From contig CAADRB010000043.1 of assembly GCA_900708905.1 (NCBI GenBank), positions 1,178,869 to 1,242,868 on the forward strand: a stretch of 64,000 nucleotides of DNA. The letters are read 5' to 3'. This document shows positions 1-12,500 of this stretch, piece after piece; within the stretch, counting starts at the first letter, position 1; every line of letters starts with the position of its first letter. The position numbers were made by a program, and so were the translations under genes. The notes beneath the pieces were generated by a model. It was not told where the DNA came from. It did not search any database and saw nothing but the letters and a program-made list of their open reading frames with translations. The DNA comes from Hymenolepis diminuta (Eukaryota; Platyhelminthes; Cestoda; Cyclophyllidea; Hymenolepididae).

Positions 1-46
1 ATAACTCTCTATGCATTTTCCAGAATTACCTTTTATTCGCATTCTC

Positions 47-52
47 CNNNNN
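47..52. other. Assembly gap (run of N)
   Basis: Six N bases between TTCTCC and ATACCTC. It is the only ambiguous stretch noticed. Confidence 0.95.
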
Positions 53-404
53 NATACCTCAGTTTTTCCGCCCACGAAGTTAGAGCGACCTCATTTATGT
101 CCCTATGATGCTTAACCCCTGTCTGACATGTCTAAACGCGTCCATCGATTTCCCCTCTTTTCTATAACCGCCTCGCTTCACATAAAGGCACATCCGCGCT
201 CACGCTCTGGTGTGGCCTTACCCAAGTGACTCATATATAGCAACTCTTGTTTGTCCAGACAACACACACTGGTTAGTGCGGACTCCTAGACGTCCTGTTC
301 ATCTCCTCTCTTCCTCAGCACGCTGCTCTCCCTCTCTCTGTTACTCATTGTGGCTTCCTTAAATACATGTTTGGTCTACTCAACTCTTGGTGTTCTGCTT
401 CACA
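53..404 (+). mobile_element. LTR-like fragment beside an assembly gap
   Basis: GC-richer than its surroundings, with a TATATA box near 231, a long pyrimidine-rich stretch (300-350) and an end TTCTGCTTCACA at 404, as expected for the U3-R-U5 layout and CA end of an LTR. The 5' end is lost in the N run (47-52) or the window edge. No partner LTR is in the window. Confidence 0.4.
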
Positions 405-3400
405 ATTGTTGTTAGCTCTTACTCAAATGAATTGATAGTCGTAAATTGTTAGCTGCAAACCGTTGGTTGTTATCTAACTCCAACAATGTCCTCAATAAAT
501 TTTTCCTTCGATAAATAATGATTAATGAATAAGGAAAACCTAAAATGTGATTATATTCGAAACAATTCAAAAGATGTTACTAATATATAAATATTTAGAT
601 TTTGGATAAAATTTCAATTAAGGACAACCAATTAAATAATCAGAAGAGTGATCATAATCTGCTAAAAATTCCCACATCTATTACCCCAGTAAATACTCTT
701 ATCAATAAATGTTAGAATCAAGGATAGGAAAATGAATAATTTATTTCTACGTCGACACAAGAAGTTTGCGTTTAAAGAACACTTCTGACAGTATATTAGT
801 GAATTTAAATTCAAAATGGGGAGATTACATCGCATACGATCCTCTTCTTAAAACCTATAAAAGAATTCAATTATTTAAAATCAATATTTTGGTAGCGATG
901 TATGTATTGCATCTCTGAGATTACAAATTAGGATACGACAAAGAAATCACAACGTTATCAGGTAATATCCAGACAGTTGTTTTAGATGCGGTAATTTATT
1001 CATTCAGCAAATATATTTGTCAGCAAACACTGAAAATGTCCACAATATTCTGGTTAGCTACTTGAATAAATTACACTGTTTAGAAATTACCTACAATAAA
1101 ACCTATTGTTTAATTTTATGGCACCTTGATAATCTTGGATATATGCATAATGTCGCCTCGTCTGTGCTATGATAATAAAGATCTTAACTTAAAAACGGTC
1201 TCATTGATTTGAATTAAAAATTATTATCCCCGGTTGCAAGCAATTTAATAAAATGTATGAATATAATAAATCATCTAAAAGGTTATATAATGACAACTTT
1301 AGGATTTGATAAACATGACTGGGTCAAATTTAAAATACGATGACTGAAGAAATTTGAAAAATCAGATCACCTGTCATATAGTATTTCTTAATCCTTTTTG
1401 AATAAATAATTTGCATGAATCAATTTTAACGATTCTTCATACTCTTTGTAGCAATTAAATGTAACGAAATCTCTGATTGCTAGACTTATTTTTAAAATAA
1501 ACTTCGACATTAATAGGCCTGCTTGGGATTGGACGATGATGCACGGTTAGCCTTAGTCCCTTGCTTAGTATGCAAACTGTGTAGGTTAGTAACAGAAAGA
1601 AATAGAATTTTTTTCTCGAATGGATATAACTTAAGAAATTTAACCCTTAATATACATCAGGTCAAAATTGTATTTCTTCTATTATCAGTTGCACACTTTG
1701 AAAAACGACTTAATAATAATAATGATGGATAAACACTATACTACAAGTGTTAGATATAAGTCTCTACGTTTGTTATAGAAATCTGTTCATGAATAGCTTT
1801 CATACAAAAAATAGTTTTCGTTGTGATAGGACCCGGTTTTTCCTTAAATTTAATACTTTTGATTATTCTAAATATAAATTTAACTAGTAAAGTTAGAACA
1901 AGGCATGTTAATAAAAAAAAACGTTGAATCAGAAGTGAATAGAACATCAATTTTTTTTACTATTAGCGGTATATGTGACATTGTTAATAAAGGGTATGGG
2001 TAATAACATTAAGATGGTTTGAGCATTATATAAGTGATGTTATCTGACAAAATGGGACGTGAGAGACCACAAATACAAAAATAAATGTATCACATTTTTA
2101 AATGAGGATGGAGCAGAAACGAACGCAGATGGATTAATGACGCATAAAAAGCAAAGAATAATTAATATAAAAAGAAATATTGTCGTCATATAGATTCACT
2201 AACTATTAATATCTGTAAAATACGAATCGAGTTTTGTAACATATTTTGTCAGGAAATACTAGATTACTCTTAAGATTAATATTGTAAATACAACATTACC
2301 ATCCAAACTTGAACCTTTAAGATAATCTCCGGTATATAAGAAACATGTATCGCAAAAGTACATGGAAAAAGTAACAAGTTTCGTTGTATGACAGACTTCT
2401 TTGAGAAATAAGTAAATACCATGTAGCAGTTTTACTAAATAAATGGGATTTAATAGTCAAAATAAGATTAATGGATAGATTTTGATATTGATGAATGCTT
2501 GAGCTAGCGACTTATACCAGATATATCATACTAAGTTATAAACAGATAATCATTTATGTAGATATCTGAAAACATTAAGGCAGTTTTTAGATGAATTAAT
2601 GATTTGAGTCGGAAATAAGATAATACAGAGCCGATTGGTATTAAAATGTCTTATTTTAGCAATGACATGGTAATAAATAACAGTTGTCGGTTTCGACAAC
2701 AGCATTCATAGGATGTTCTGGTGTGTTTGTGCACAGACACCTATTTCAGATACCAATCACGTCGGGGAGACATTGGCGCATAAAGAAGAAAAGTTTATAT
2801 ATGACTGTCTATCAGTAAATTAGGGTGATTTCCGGACGCCTCTGTATTGATCCAGCAGCATGGAGGACTTGTTTCATTCCTTCCATGTGGCCCCGGTCCA
2901 CATTACTACAAACGTATTATATATTTTGGCAAATGAATATATAGAAAATCACAGCAAGGACTAAAGCAAATAGATGATAAAAACTATTATTATTTGTATT
3001 AACCTTGTAATGTCAAGATCTTACAATAGGCCTTCAGAAGAGGAAACGATTCAAGATGATTCAATATCTTCATTTTATTTTATCATACATCCTATAAAAT
3101 AGCAAAATCGGTCGGAATCATTTAGGAATATCAAAAATTGATTGTAAAATATCAATTTTTGTAGGAATATGAAATAAATCCAATTGATCCAAAGAAGATT
3201 TAAAATTTGCATATCATTAAATGATATTTCAGAAGTAGATAATTGAATGTGAACGATTATCAATATTTTAATAGGAAGACATAAAATAGAGATGATCATT
3301 AATTTGGAATTAGGTTAGAAGTGTATAAATACTGGTAACTGGGAATAGTTTTGCTTTAAAAAAGAGTAATTTATATGCCAAACGAGTCCATTTACGATTA

Positions 3401-3463
3401 CATAATAATGTTATTTTGTCAGTCTGAATTTATTGGCAAATCTAGCCCACCAATCCATAAGTA
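405..3463. other. Intergenic, 5' flank of the CP2 factor gene
   Basis: AT-rich with short chance open frames only. The block at 2740-2910 is GC-richer (GGCCCCGGTCCAC) but I recognise nothing in it. Promoter elements of the CP2 gene must lie here; none could be assigned. Confidence 0.6.
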
Positions 3464-3573
3464 ATGGATTCTGAGTCGGGTTATGATTTTATCTTAGAAG
3501 AACCTACGGTAGAAGTAGACTCTACATTGTTGTCTTTGAATTCTGATATGTCAGATACAATGTTTAATATGAG
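3464..3573 (+). CDS. TFCP2: CP2 factor exon 1 (start codon)
   Basis: Codes for 36 residues plus two bases of the next codon. It starts MDSESGYDF and is acidic, with Ser and Leu. The in-frame TAA at 3458-3460 makes this the first usable Met. The donor reads GAG|GTATTT. Non-coding 5' exons upstream are possible but cannot be recognised. Confidence 0.82.
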
Positions 3574-6500
3574 GTATTTAATCTCGAAATGTTATTGTTG
3601 GCATATTATAAGCTAATGTGTATAAAATGCAGTTATTGTATTTATTTAAAAGAATTTTAATGTGTTTATGTGAATTACTTTTGAGAATTTGATCAGTTTG
3701 CGATATTAATTTTGTTTTTTGATTAAAGCGACGCTCTTCATGCATTACCATCGGATCTTCAGTTAACGGAAACTGAAAATGACGCCCAAATGGGCAAAAG
3801 AAAATCTAAAAACGTATATTATCCTTACACAACTCCGTAAGCTAATTGAATAATGCTTGCATTTTGTCTGATTCAGTTTGACAATCGAGCTCAAAGCTAT
3901 CACATCGCCAGCGACACTTTTGTCTGAAGACTCGCTCACATATCTCAATCAGGATCAACCATATACAATCGAAATTAGTGATTCGCATGGAGATAAACCG
4001 GCCATCATTAAAGTAATTTGTGATATTTTTGTATGACTGGTTTTTCATAGAGTGTGGTCCGAATATGCTTTTATCAAGAACGTATTCAGGTCAACGAGGC
4101 TAAACATCTTGCATTTTGGAGAGACCACCATCCAGGTGAAAGAATGTTGGACATCGGTAATGCTCTTTTAAACTGTTTCATCCCGTTTATTCTGCAGATC
4201 ATGATGGATGCTTTAACTGCCGAAGTGTGTACGCTGATCCTGGTAACCTGAATGCGATTATCTGTGTGTGGCATTCGGCTGCTCCGTGCAGAATTTCTCT
4301 TAAAGCCCACTGCGTCAGTACGGAGTTTACTGCTAAGAAACATGGTGGAGAGAAAGGTGTTCCGTTTAGACTCCAAGTAAGTCACTTTTCTTTGCATGCC
4401 CTTCCTTCGTGAATAGTTAGTACTAAAAATGTGAATTATTTTTATTGAGAAGGTATTCTTAGTCATGAACTTTTGTGCTTATCTAGTTCGATCAAATTGT
4501 TCATGCATCTAAGTATTGAAATAATCAAACAAAGATCTTCAAAGGAACGGCATTGGTTTGACAAAAGCTTTATTAAACGTGCTTTCTTCTCATTGACTCA
4601 AATAACTCCATTGATACTGAAAGTTACGGCTTAGAATATATTCCATTCATATTCCTCGCATCGAGGAATCGGAACTGTTCTTCGTCTGGATTAACTAATT
4701 AATAAAGTGTATAAATATGAAAGCTATTAAGCATTCGTGTGTCTCGGGCTCGTAAGTTATAAAAAATTGAAAAAAGAACCGCCTCATATTTAGGAATTGG
4801 AATGCTAAATACGCTGTATTTTACCAATTTTAAGTAGAGCTTTACTTGCAGATTTTCAACCTTCGTTGTAAATCTGACCTCCTGACATACTCTTTTTCAA
4901 AAAGAAAGCAAAACTAGATTGTTAAGTATTGCATTTGTCTGACTGATATTTCAAAGGTAATCTTAATAAGTTTCGAAATTCCACAATTTGCCCCTTTATA
5001 AACCTGAAAACTTCCCTTATTTCAAGCGTATTCTTTGGTATTTACGAGTGTTCTGAATGCTGGTTATGTTTAACTCATCATGAAGCGTTCTCAGCTCTCA
5101 AAATTTTTGTTTAATTCAAAAGCTTGAAAAAATAGGTGGAATTCACTAGGGTTATCCAACTAATGAGAGTGATACATCGATTTACTCCTACATTGCTTAT
5201 ATTTATTGTGCTTGATGAATGCATGCAATTTTAAGTGTGTCCGTTTAAAAGGGTGCTGATAAAATCTAGAAGTTCTCTTGATTAAAATTGTGTAAGTTCG
5301 TATGTTTTACTAGTGACTTGTCTATTAGAAAAGAACTCATAACTTAAAGTGTATTTATCTGTTATTGGTATGAAAGAATGAACAAGCCATTTATCAACGT
5401 TAACTTCTATCAGATGCTTATAAGATAAGTGTTTATAAGTATCAAAACCACCTTTTGATGTTAAATAACTTGGTAGGGACTTAAAAAGTGAAGCCAATCT
5501 GGGTAAACTGAAGACCTTTTGATTTCTTTTTACGACGGTTTAAAACTAGATGGAAGTCGGTCTTGTGTGGAAACACTATGCCATAATATCAGGTAGAATA
5601 TAAAGCAAATGCGGTTATAATTTCAATAACATTCCTTTTTTAAAGGGATCTTCCATGTGAATGTTAAAACTGGCTTCTTTTCCCAATTTATTAATTATTG
5701 ACTAGAGGGGAAAGTGAATGTTCGAATCCTTGTTTTGATCAACCCGAATTTCACCATGTTTGACGTTGATACTTATAAAAAAGAAATTAAAGTAACAATT
5801 TTACATATTAATATTATTAATTAGTTACATACTTGGTAAAACGCAGTAAAATTAAGGGTCGTTACTGGATATAGTTAGGAAAAAATAGAAGTTTGTTTAA
5901 CCACATGTATAATATTCAGTTTGAGAATTGTGGCTATTTTGGAGGCTTCCAAGATTATAACAGTTTTATTTTGGTGGTTGTTATTGGTGTTAAATAAAGC
6001 ATTTTAATTTCTGCTTTTCCAAATTGTACCACCGGGCATGTACAACTATTCCATTCGCTCTCGACGGTGAAAATCATTAAGTCAGCTTATCCTTGAAATG
6101 CAATTAATTTCCAAATTCCAATAAATTGATATCGTAGAGTTAATTATGGATTTAAATTAATTAACATAACATGTCATAACGAATTGAATTAACTCATCGA
6201 AATAAGTGGTTATGTTCTGAAAAGATAAGACAATACTTTACCCAATTACTGGGACTGGTTTAACAGGACATCTCCAACAGTTATGTACTCACGTAGCTAT
6301 CTGCTAATTTATCAATAGTAATTACGTAATTTGATTTTACATGGTTTCATTTAACTATTTCTTAGCTAATCGGTGTTTTAAAACTTCCTGTAACTCGGTA
6401 AAACAAGTCTGTGTAAATAAAAGCTACATCACCGGTGAAGTTGAGAGTTAAACTGTCAGATATTGGCCTTGGGGCCTACATGCATCATCAATTTTAATGA

Positions 6501-9500
6501 TTGCTTATGTAATAGCAACATTCCTTGTCAATTGATTAATATTAGCTAATCAAAGCCATTTGTAATGTTTTCTTAAATTTCACTATTAACTGGAAACCTG
6601 GATGCAAAAGTCATGTTCTTGTTATTATTATAGGTATTTCAATTGTTCTCAAATATTCTACGGAATAACTTCAGTTCATTTTAACAAGTGAGTGCAATCG
6701 TCGCAAAGCGCTTACATTAATAAGAGTTATAATTGCCATTCTTTCAATAAAACTCCCTTAGTGCATTGAAAAAGTGTTCACGACACTTTGGTATGGTATC
6801 GCTCTTTTATGTCATTCACTAGTGTAACAGAATTAATTACCACGGTTGGCCATTCACATCAATGGATGTGCACAGATAAACATCGATCTTATAAGCTCTG
6901 ACTTGGCAAGCGTGCATGTTGACCACTGGATTACACAATCTTTATATATTTTTTGTTCTTCCTTCCTTTGTTTGTGATTTTTCAAATACGTAGTCACTCT
7001 TCTCATTGCTGAATATCGAATTTTCGATACTTTTTTTCCTGAGTTATGCCGTTAAAACGTTCAGTGCACTTGAACTTCATAGACCACATTCATTAATTTT
7101 TTTCACACTTAAAAGTACACAAGTCCTTAAAATGCGATAGGATTGTTGTGATCCGATTTTGATCTTAATGTATTTTTTTATTTTTTCATTTTTCATGGCA
7201 GTGGGGGAAAAAAATAGCATAAATGTTAACTACGAGAAAGTATCTGAATAGCGGGAGCAGCGAATGATTTCAATGAGGTATAAAAGGGGAGAATTAAAAA
7301 GTATGCAGTGAAGTTAGGGTATCAAGAGTCTTACCTTCAGTTCTGAATTGTTAATTTTTTAAAAACTCATTTAGTGTCAATAGTTTCCTGGATATAATCG
7401 TTATGGTATTTTAAAAGATGAAATCCCAATCTGTCAATTGATTTACCTCTTAAGAAAGCTAATTATCTTATGTATGCTAATAAAACTCCTTACGGACGAA
7501 TTGGATAGACGTGTCAGTGTATACATGACAGTAGGATTTCGTTGAATGATATCGATTTCGATTAAAGCTCTTTAAATTCTTTCATAACTGCTCAGTTGCC
7601 CCTTATTAAGGCTACAGATACCCAGACTCAAGGAAAAAGAATGAAGAAGACTTTTAGCCAGACAACAGCCCCCTATTGAAAAAATATATTGACTTATATA
7701 AGATTGAATAATGGTAAATGATTGGCTACCTGTTTCGCTAATAATTACAGTGACAATTTCTTTACATATGATCTATGTGTAATAGTGAAAATTCAATATT
7801 CGAAAATTCAGTTCACGAGGGATGAAGTTTATATATTTCGCTCCACTGCATTGAAAATAATCGGTTAAGCTTCCCAATAAAAATGAAAATGTAGAAAGAG
7901 CTGCTCGTATACAACTTGCGCATATTTAATTCAAATTGACCACGCATCAGGTCTATTTAGTCATCACCTTCAAATGTCTACACTTTTGGAAGACAAATAT
8001 TGACTCGTGGTATGGGTCAATGAACCAGGCAATCTATGCCTTAATGTTTAACTTACACGTCTGCATAGTCAAAATGTCACGAATTCGGTTCTCATTAATG
8101 CTGTATCTGGGATACTCTTTGGACACGGGATGCACATTTTTCAATGCAATATATCCGGGTGGATGAGGAAGGTAAAGTGACTTCAATCTTGAAGCTCAAA
8201 CTTTCACATGGCTTCATTTGTCTTTATAACCTCATTACTTAAGATTTTGAGAAGGTTCGGTTGGGTATGAACTTTCATGGAAAGTGGGTGGTGATTATAA
8301 TGCTGGTTTTCAAAATTGAAGGTTGCGTTTGCGTTTTCTTAACTTCATTCTGTTCAAATTCATCTGATTGCAGAAGAAAGCGCAAGCTCGAATTCACCAA
8401 GTTCAACGTATTAGGTGATGACAATACTCTCGTCTTTAGTGTTACAGAGCCATTTTTGTTATATTAAGACGAATATTTTCCAGTTGTCATGAAACCAAAA
8501 TGACACTGTCTTCGGGATTTAGAAAAGCGCAACTCCGTGATTATATATCCAAATCCATTTATTTAGCATAATGTGTGATACTGACTGGTAAGATCTTTTC
8601 CTGGACTTAATCTACCAGTCATGTCTTACATTATGACCCAAACTCATGGTTATGTTTTAAAAGGCAGGCTATGTAGCTGTAACGAGTTAATGAGCTGATA
8701 TTTAGGTCAAGAACGCTTTCTAGATTTATAGGAATTTAATTAGAACCGTTCATCAATAATTTATTTAAATAAGTTTATTTGTTTTTATATGTATTTTCTC
8801 CTCTTTTCGCAGTTTGCTTATTGAATTTCTCGAATAGTTGAAACGTTGTTTAACACGTTGCTTATTAAAAACACCTTGTCCTGTTCACTTCAGTCTCATT
8901 GTTTTTTATCTATCGTCTTTACACGTATGCTAAATTGAAGTAGGTTGCATTATCGGCCTCTGTAACACAACTAAAATAAGTACTCTATATTAATGATGAA
9001 GATGAGTGCATTTAATATATCCGTTTATCTTTTATGGGCATATAAGTGTATATTTTTACACTTGAATTTGTTCTGGACTGTGCCGTGACTTAGGAAGAAT
9101 TTGATTCGTGGACCATTCCAACAATGTATACTGAGGGCGCGCAGTGGTTATGTGCTTGTCATCTAATTTGTTTTCTTTTCTGTCACTGCACAGTCGAGTG
9201 GCTAGTTTGTCTAGATTAAGTTGAAGTTCACTGCTAATCCATGGGTGTGTATTACTAGAGTTTCACTAGCTCCTATTTTCTTCTCTTCTTCATTTCCTAA
9301 ACACATAACATTATCATTATAGTCCTAAAGCAGTTGTCACACTTAAATTAGGATAAAATAGATTGCAGTAAGCCTGTTTTTCTAAATGCTTAAATAATTG
9401 ACTGTTAGCACATGTGATTATTATTTAATTCATTCTGCGTGTAAAGGCTCATCACTTCATGTTACGTGAATTTTAATTAATACATCGAGATTGACATCTA

Positions 9501-12500
9501 GAAGCAAGTATTTTATCTACTTTCGTCGACTATCGCTTGCAATAAACGAACTCATACATGAATTGGTAATTTGATTTCAGTTCTCTAAAATTAGCCGCCT
9601 GTCAAATATACCATCGGGAAAATTTGATTCAGTTTTGCTGATTTAAGTAATTTGTGGGAAACTGCTCATCCTTGGAATGCCTAAACAAACTCTTGATTAG
9701 ATGGTTAGGTAAAAACTTCACATCAGTAGACATACTTCATGATCCCATCCATCAGTGCTAATATCCCCGTTTCGATAGGGGTTTCATTTGTTAGTCTTTA
9801 TTTATTTTCTATATATGAATATGAGTTTATCTTCGAGTGAAACTATTTATGTGACATTTCTAAATAATTGTGCAATCTTATCGGAGCATAATTTTCATGA
9901 TAAAAATGGAAAGAAGAAATATATTTCAATATTAACCTCTAATAAAACACCCACATTGTCTAATCAGTCTTTATCACAACGCCACACCTTGTCCGAGAAG
10001 CCATTACCTTTTGTTATTATTATTACTGCCCATTATACAGCACAAAAACGCCAACAAGTTTTAATTATAGGAGATCATCCAAATAGGAAGAATAGCGGGT
10101 TAGTCCAGTACGATAAGAAACGGGGAAGGGGGGGGGGGAAGTGAAGATCAGGGAAAAGCAGTTAGGACGCCAAAATTCCCACTTTGTTCGGATTATGGAA
10201 CATTAGGTCGTCCATATTCTCATAAAGTGAAGAATTAAATTTTTGAGATCCTAGTGTTCAATTTTCATTATTTGACTCTCAAGTCCATGGGTGAGATTAT
10301 GCGAACGATATTCATTGCTTATAGATCTGTTGATTTAATTTTTTGTTTGGTTATTCCACCTCGATGCGTATCTTTTCACAACCAAGAACTGATAGATAAG
10401 ACTACCAATGACATAACTCAACGCCTTTGACATTTTTTGCATTTCTCACTACTGAAGTTCACTTTTACGAAGACGAAATAGAAAATTTTTTAATGCACCA
10501 TTGTGTTTATTCAAGAGAGGATTTAACCTGGGTACTATCAACGTATAATAAAGAACAGTTGGCTAAGCCTTATGAACTTCATACCATAAAATAGGAAAAA
10601 GGCGGAGACAGTTACTGAATTTTTATATAAAGAGAAACACGGAGGAGGCGCCAGCTTCCTAATAGATAAAATGAAATTGTACCCAAGTAGCAGAGTAAAG
10701 TTCAGGATGCATATCAAGTAGTGAGGAAAAAAATGGGCAAATCTGATGGCTTAAAGCTGAGTAATATTGATATTCAAGATAACTATAATATGACTTCTCT
10801 TACTTGTTATTAGGGACTGATAAGTAATAAAGGAGAGGGGACAAAAGGTACTGAGAATAAAATTGGGATATCAAGGAGCCTTGCGTCACTTAATTTTTCA
10901 ACTCAGGTTGCATACTATTTTACTAAATGGGCAGTTCACGTTCCATAACTCAGATATCACGACCCCTGGATTGTTGCAAGGGCTTGTGTACGATGTTCAG
11001 TGCTTATTGACCAGTATTATTTAATCAAGAAGAGTCGTATTGCCGCTTCATTTCTCTTTTTTTTAATGGTTGAGAAAACAAGATTTTCTCATACAATTCA
11101 TCAATTTAATTTTAATATAGCAGAGGAGAGACGATTAACAATTTCAAGTTAGCAGAACTCCATAAGCTGTGTTCATACAGGGTGATATGGCTTTTAAGAA
11201 ATAAATAAAATGTTCTACAATAGAGAATCGTCAGTAAACTACTGCACAATTCGGCGTTAATCGGTTGAATTAGTCAATCGCAACTGTTATTTTATGTGGT
11301 TTTAGTTTGATACTATTTTTTTTTTGAAGATTTTTAACACATTTTTAAATCAAGTTCACAATTTTAGGACAATCATTAACTCGTCTGTTGAACATAATCA
11401 CATTTCTCAGGCGACAAGTCGGTGACCCGACTTTTTGTCAGACTTATGTGAGATTTACGTTGGAAGCTTTCACCTTTTATGAGTCTCGTAAATAGTTTAT
11501 TAGTTGACTTCTAGACAAAGTAATCCAGAATTATTCAGGAGTCCTATTATTGAAAACATTTTGTTGGGAAATCAATAATAAAACCCTACATATTCGAATG
11601 TCTTCCTGCAAAAAAATAAAAAAATAACAGATAATCACACTTATCTAGGGTCTTGAGAAGGAAGTAGTGAAAGTGAGTCTGAGTGTGTCCAGTCTTCCTC
11701 ACATATCGCCCTAAGTTAGAAAAGATGAAGTAAAATATAGTCGAATTCGAATTCAGATTCTCATATACACATTTATTTATAAGACAGCAACTGCCTACAC
11801 GAATCCCTTTTCGAGAATCCTGACTTTGAAGTCCAAGTTTTTCCTAACATGGTTGGTCCTATTTAGATTACTTATGTTTTTTACGAAACTAATATGGTGG
11901 ATCAACTATTTTAAGGAGTTTTAAGGTTTTTTCTTCTTATCGAAATCGTGCCAATCGGTCTCCTTACGATCCATAAGAATTCATAGACAAGGAAATTTTA
12001 TGAATAATATACCAGATTTTTGCATCTTGTGACCATTACTTGGCCAGATTTTCGCTTAAACGGCCATTCATCATAACCCGAATTAGTGCGTTACTGTTCT
12101 TGTATAGGTCTATGAAGTAGAACTAGATCCATCTAGTTGATTGTATTGAAATAGGGAGGAGTTTTTAAGTTGTATTTATAATAGGATAAAAGTGTGAATT
12201 TAATTGCTACTTTACTGACTATTACCTATTATGTTTTATCACATGCTATTTTAAGAAATCATAATGAAGACGCATCAGCCTAGGTTCCTAAACTAATAAA
12301 ATCCACCAACTAATGATGGTTAGTAAGTCTGTAGAGGGATAGTCGGATTAAGATTTCTCATCTAGTGGAACTCTGAAGCTACTAGTTTTTCAACTTTGTT
12401 GTCGCATTATAAATAGCATACCTCATTAACGTGTTACTCGTTGGTGCTTTCTCAGGTTGATTCGTTTCGTGAATGTGACAACTCTCACATCTACTCTGCA

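Larger units (their letters stand above)
4377..12455 (+). other. Intron 5 of the CP2 factor gene, 8.1 kb
   Basis: AT-rich non-coding sequence from GTAAGT to a CTCAG acceptor. It holds a 5S-like repeat (6838-6936), one copy of a dispersed repeat (10963-11064), a weak tRNA-like A-box stretch near 9133 and an 11-base G run near 10128-10138. I saw no convincing nested gene; an open frame at 9788-10144 has no recognisable content. Confidence 0.85.

Noticed and set aside
4086..4466. 126-codon frame on the - strand
   Set aside because: It is antisense to CP2 exons 4 and 5, which are conserved with known proteins.
9125..9200. Possible third tRNA-like SINE (GCGCGCAGTGGTTATGTGC)
   Set aside because: The A-box resemblance is fair but no B box follows at the right distance.
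9788..10144. 118-codon frame in the CP2 intron ending in a G run
   Set aside because: No recognisable domain and low-complexity end; probably chance.
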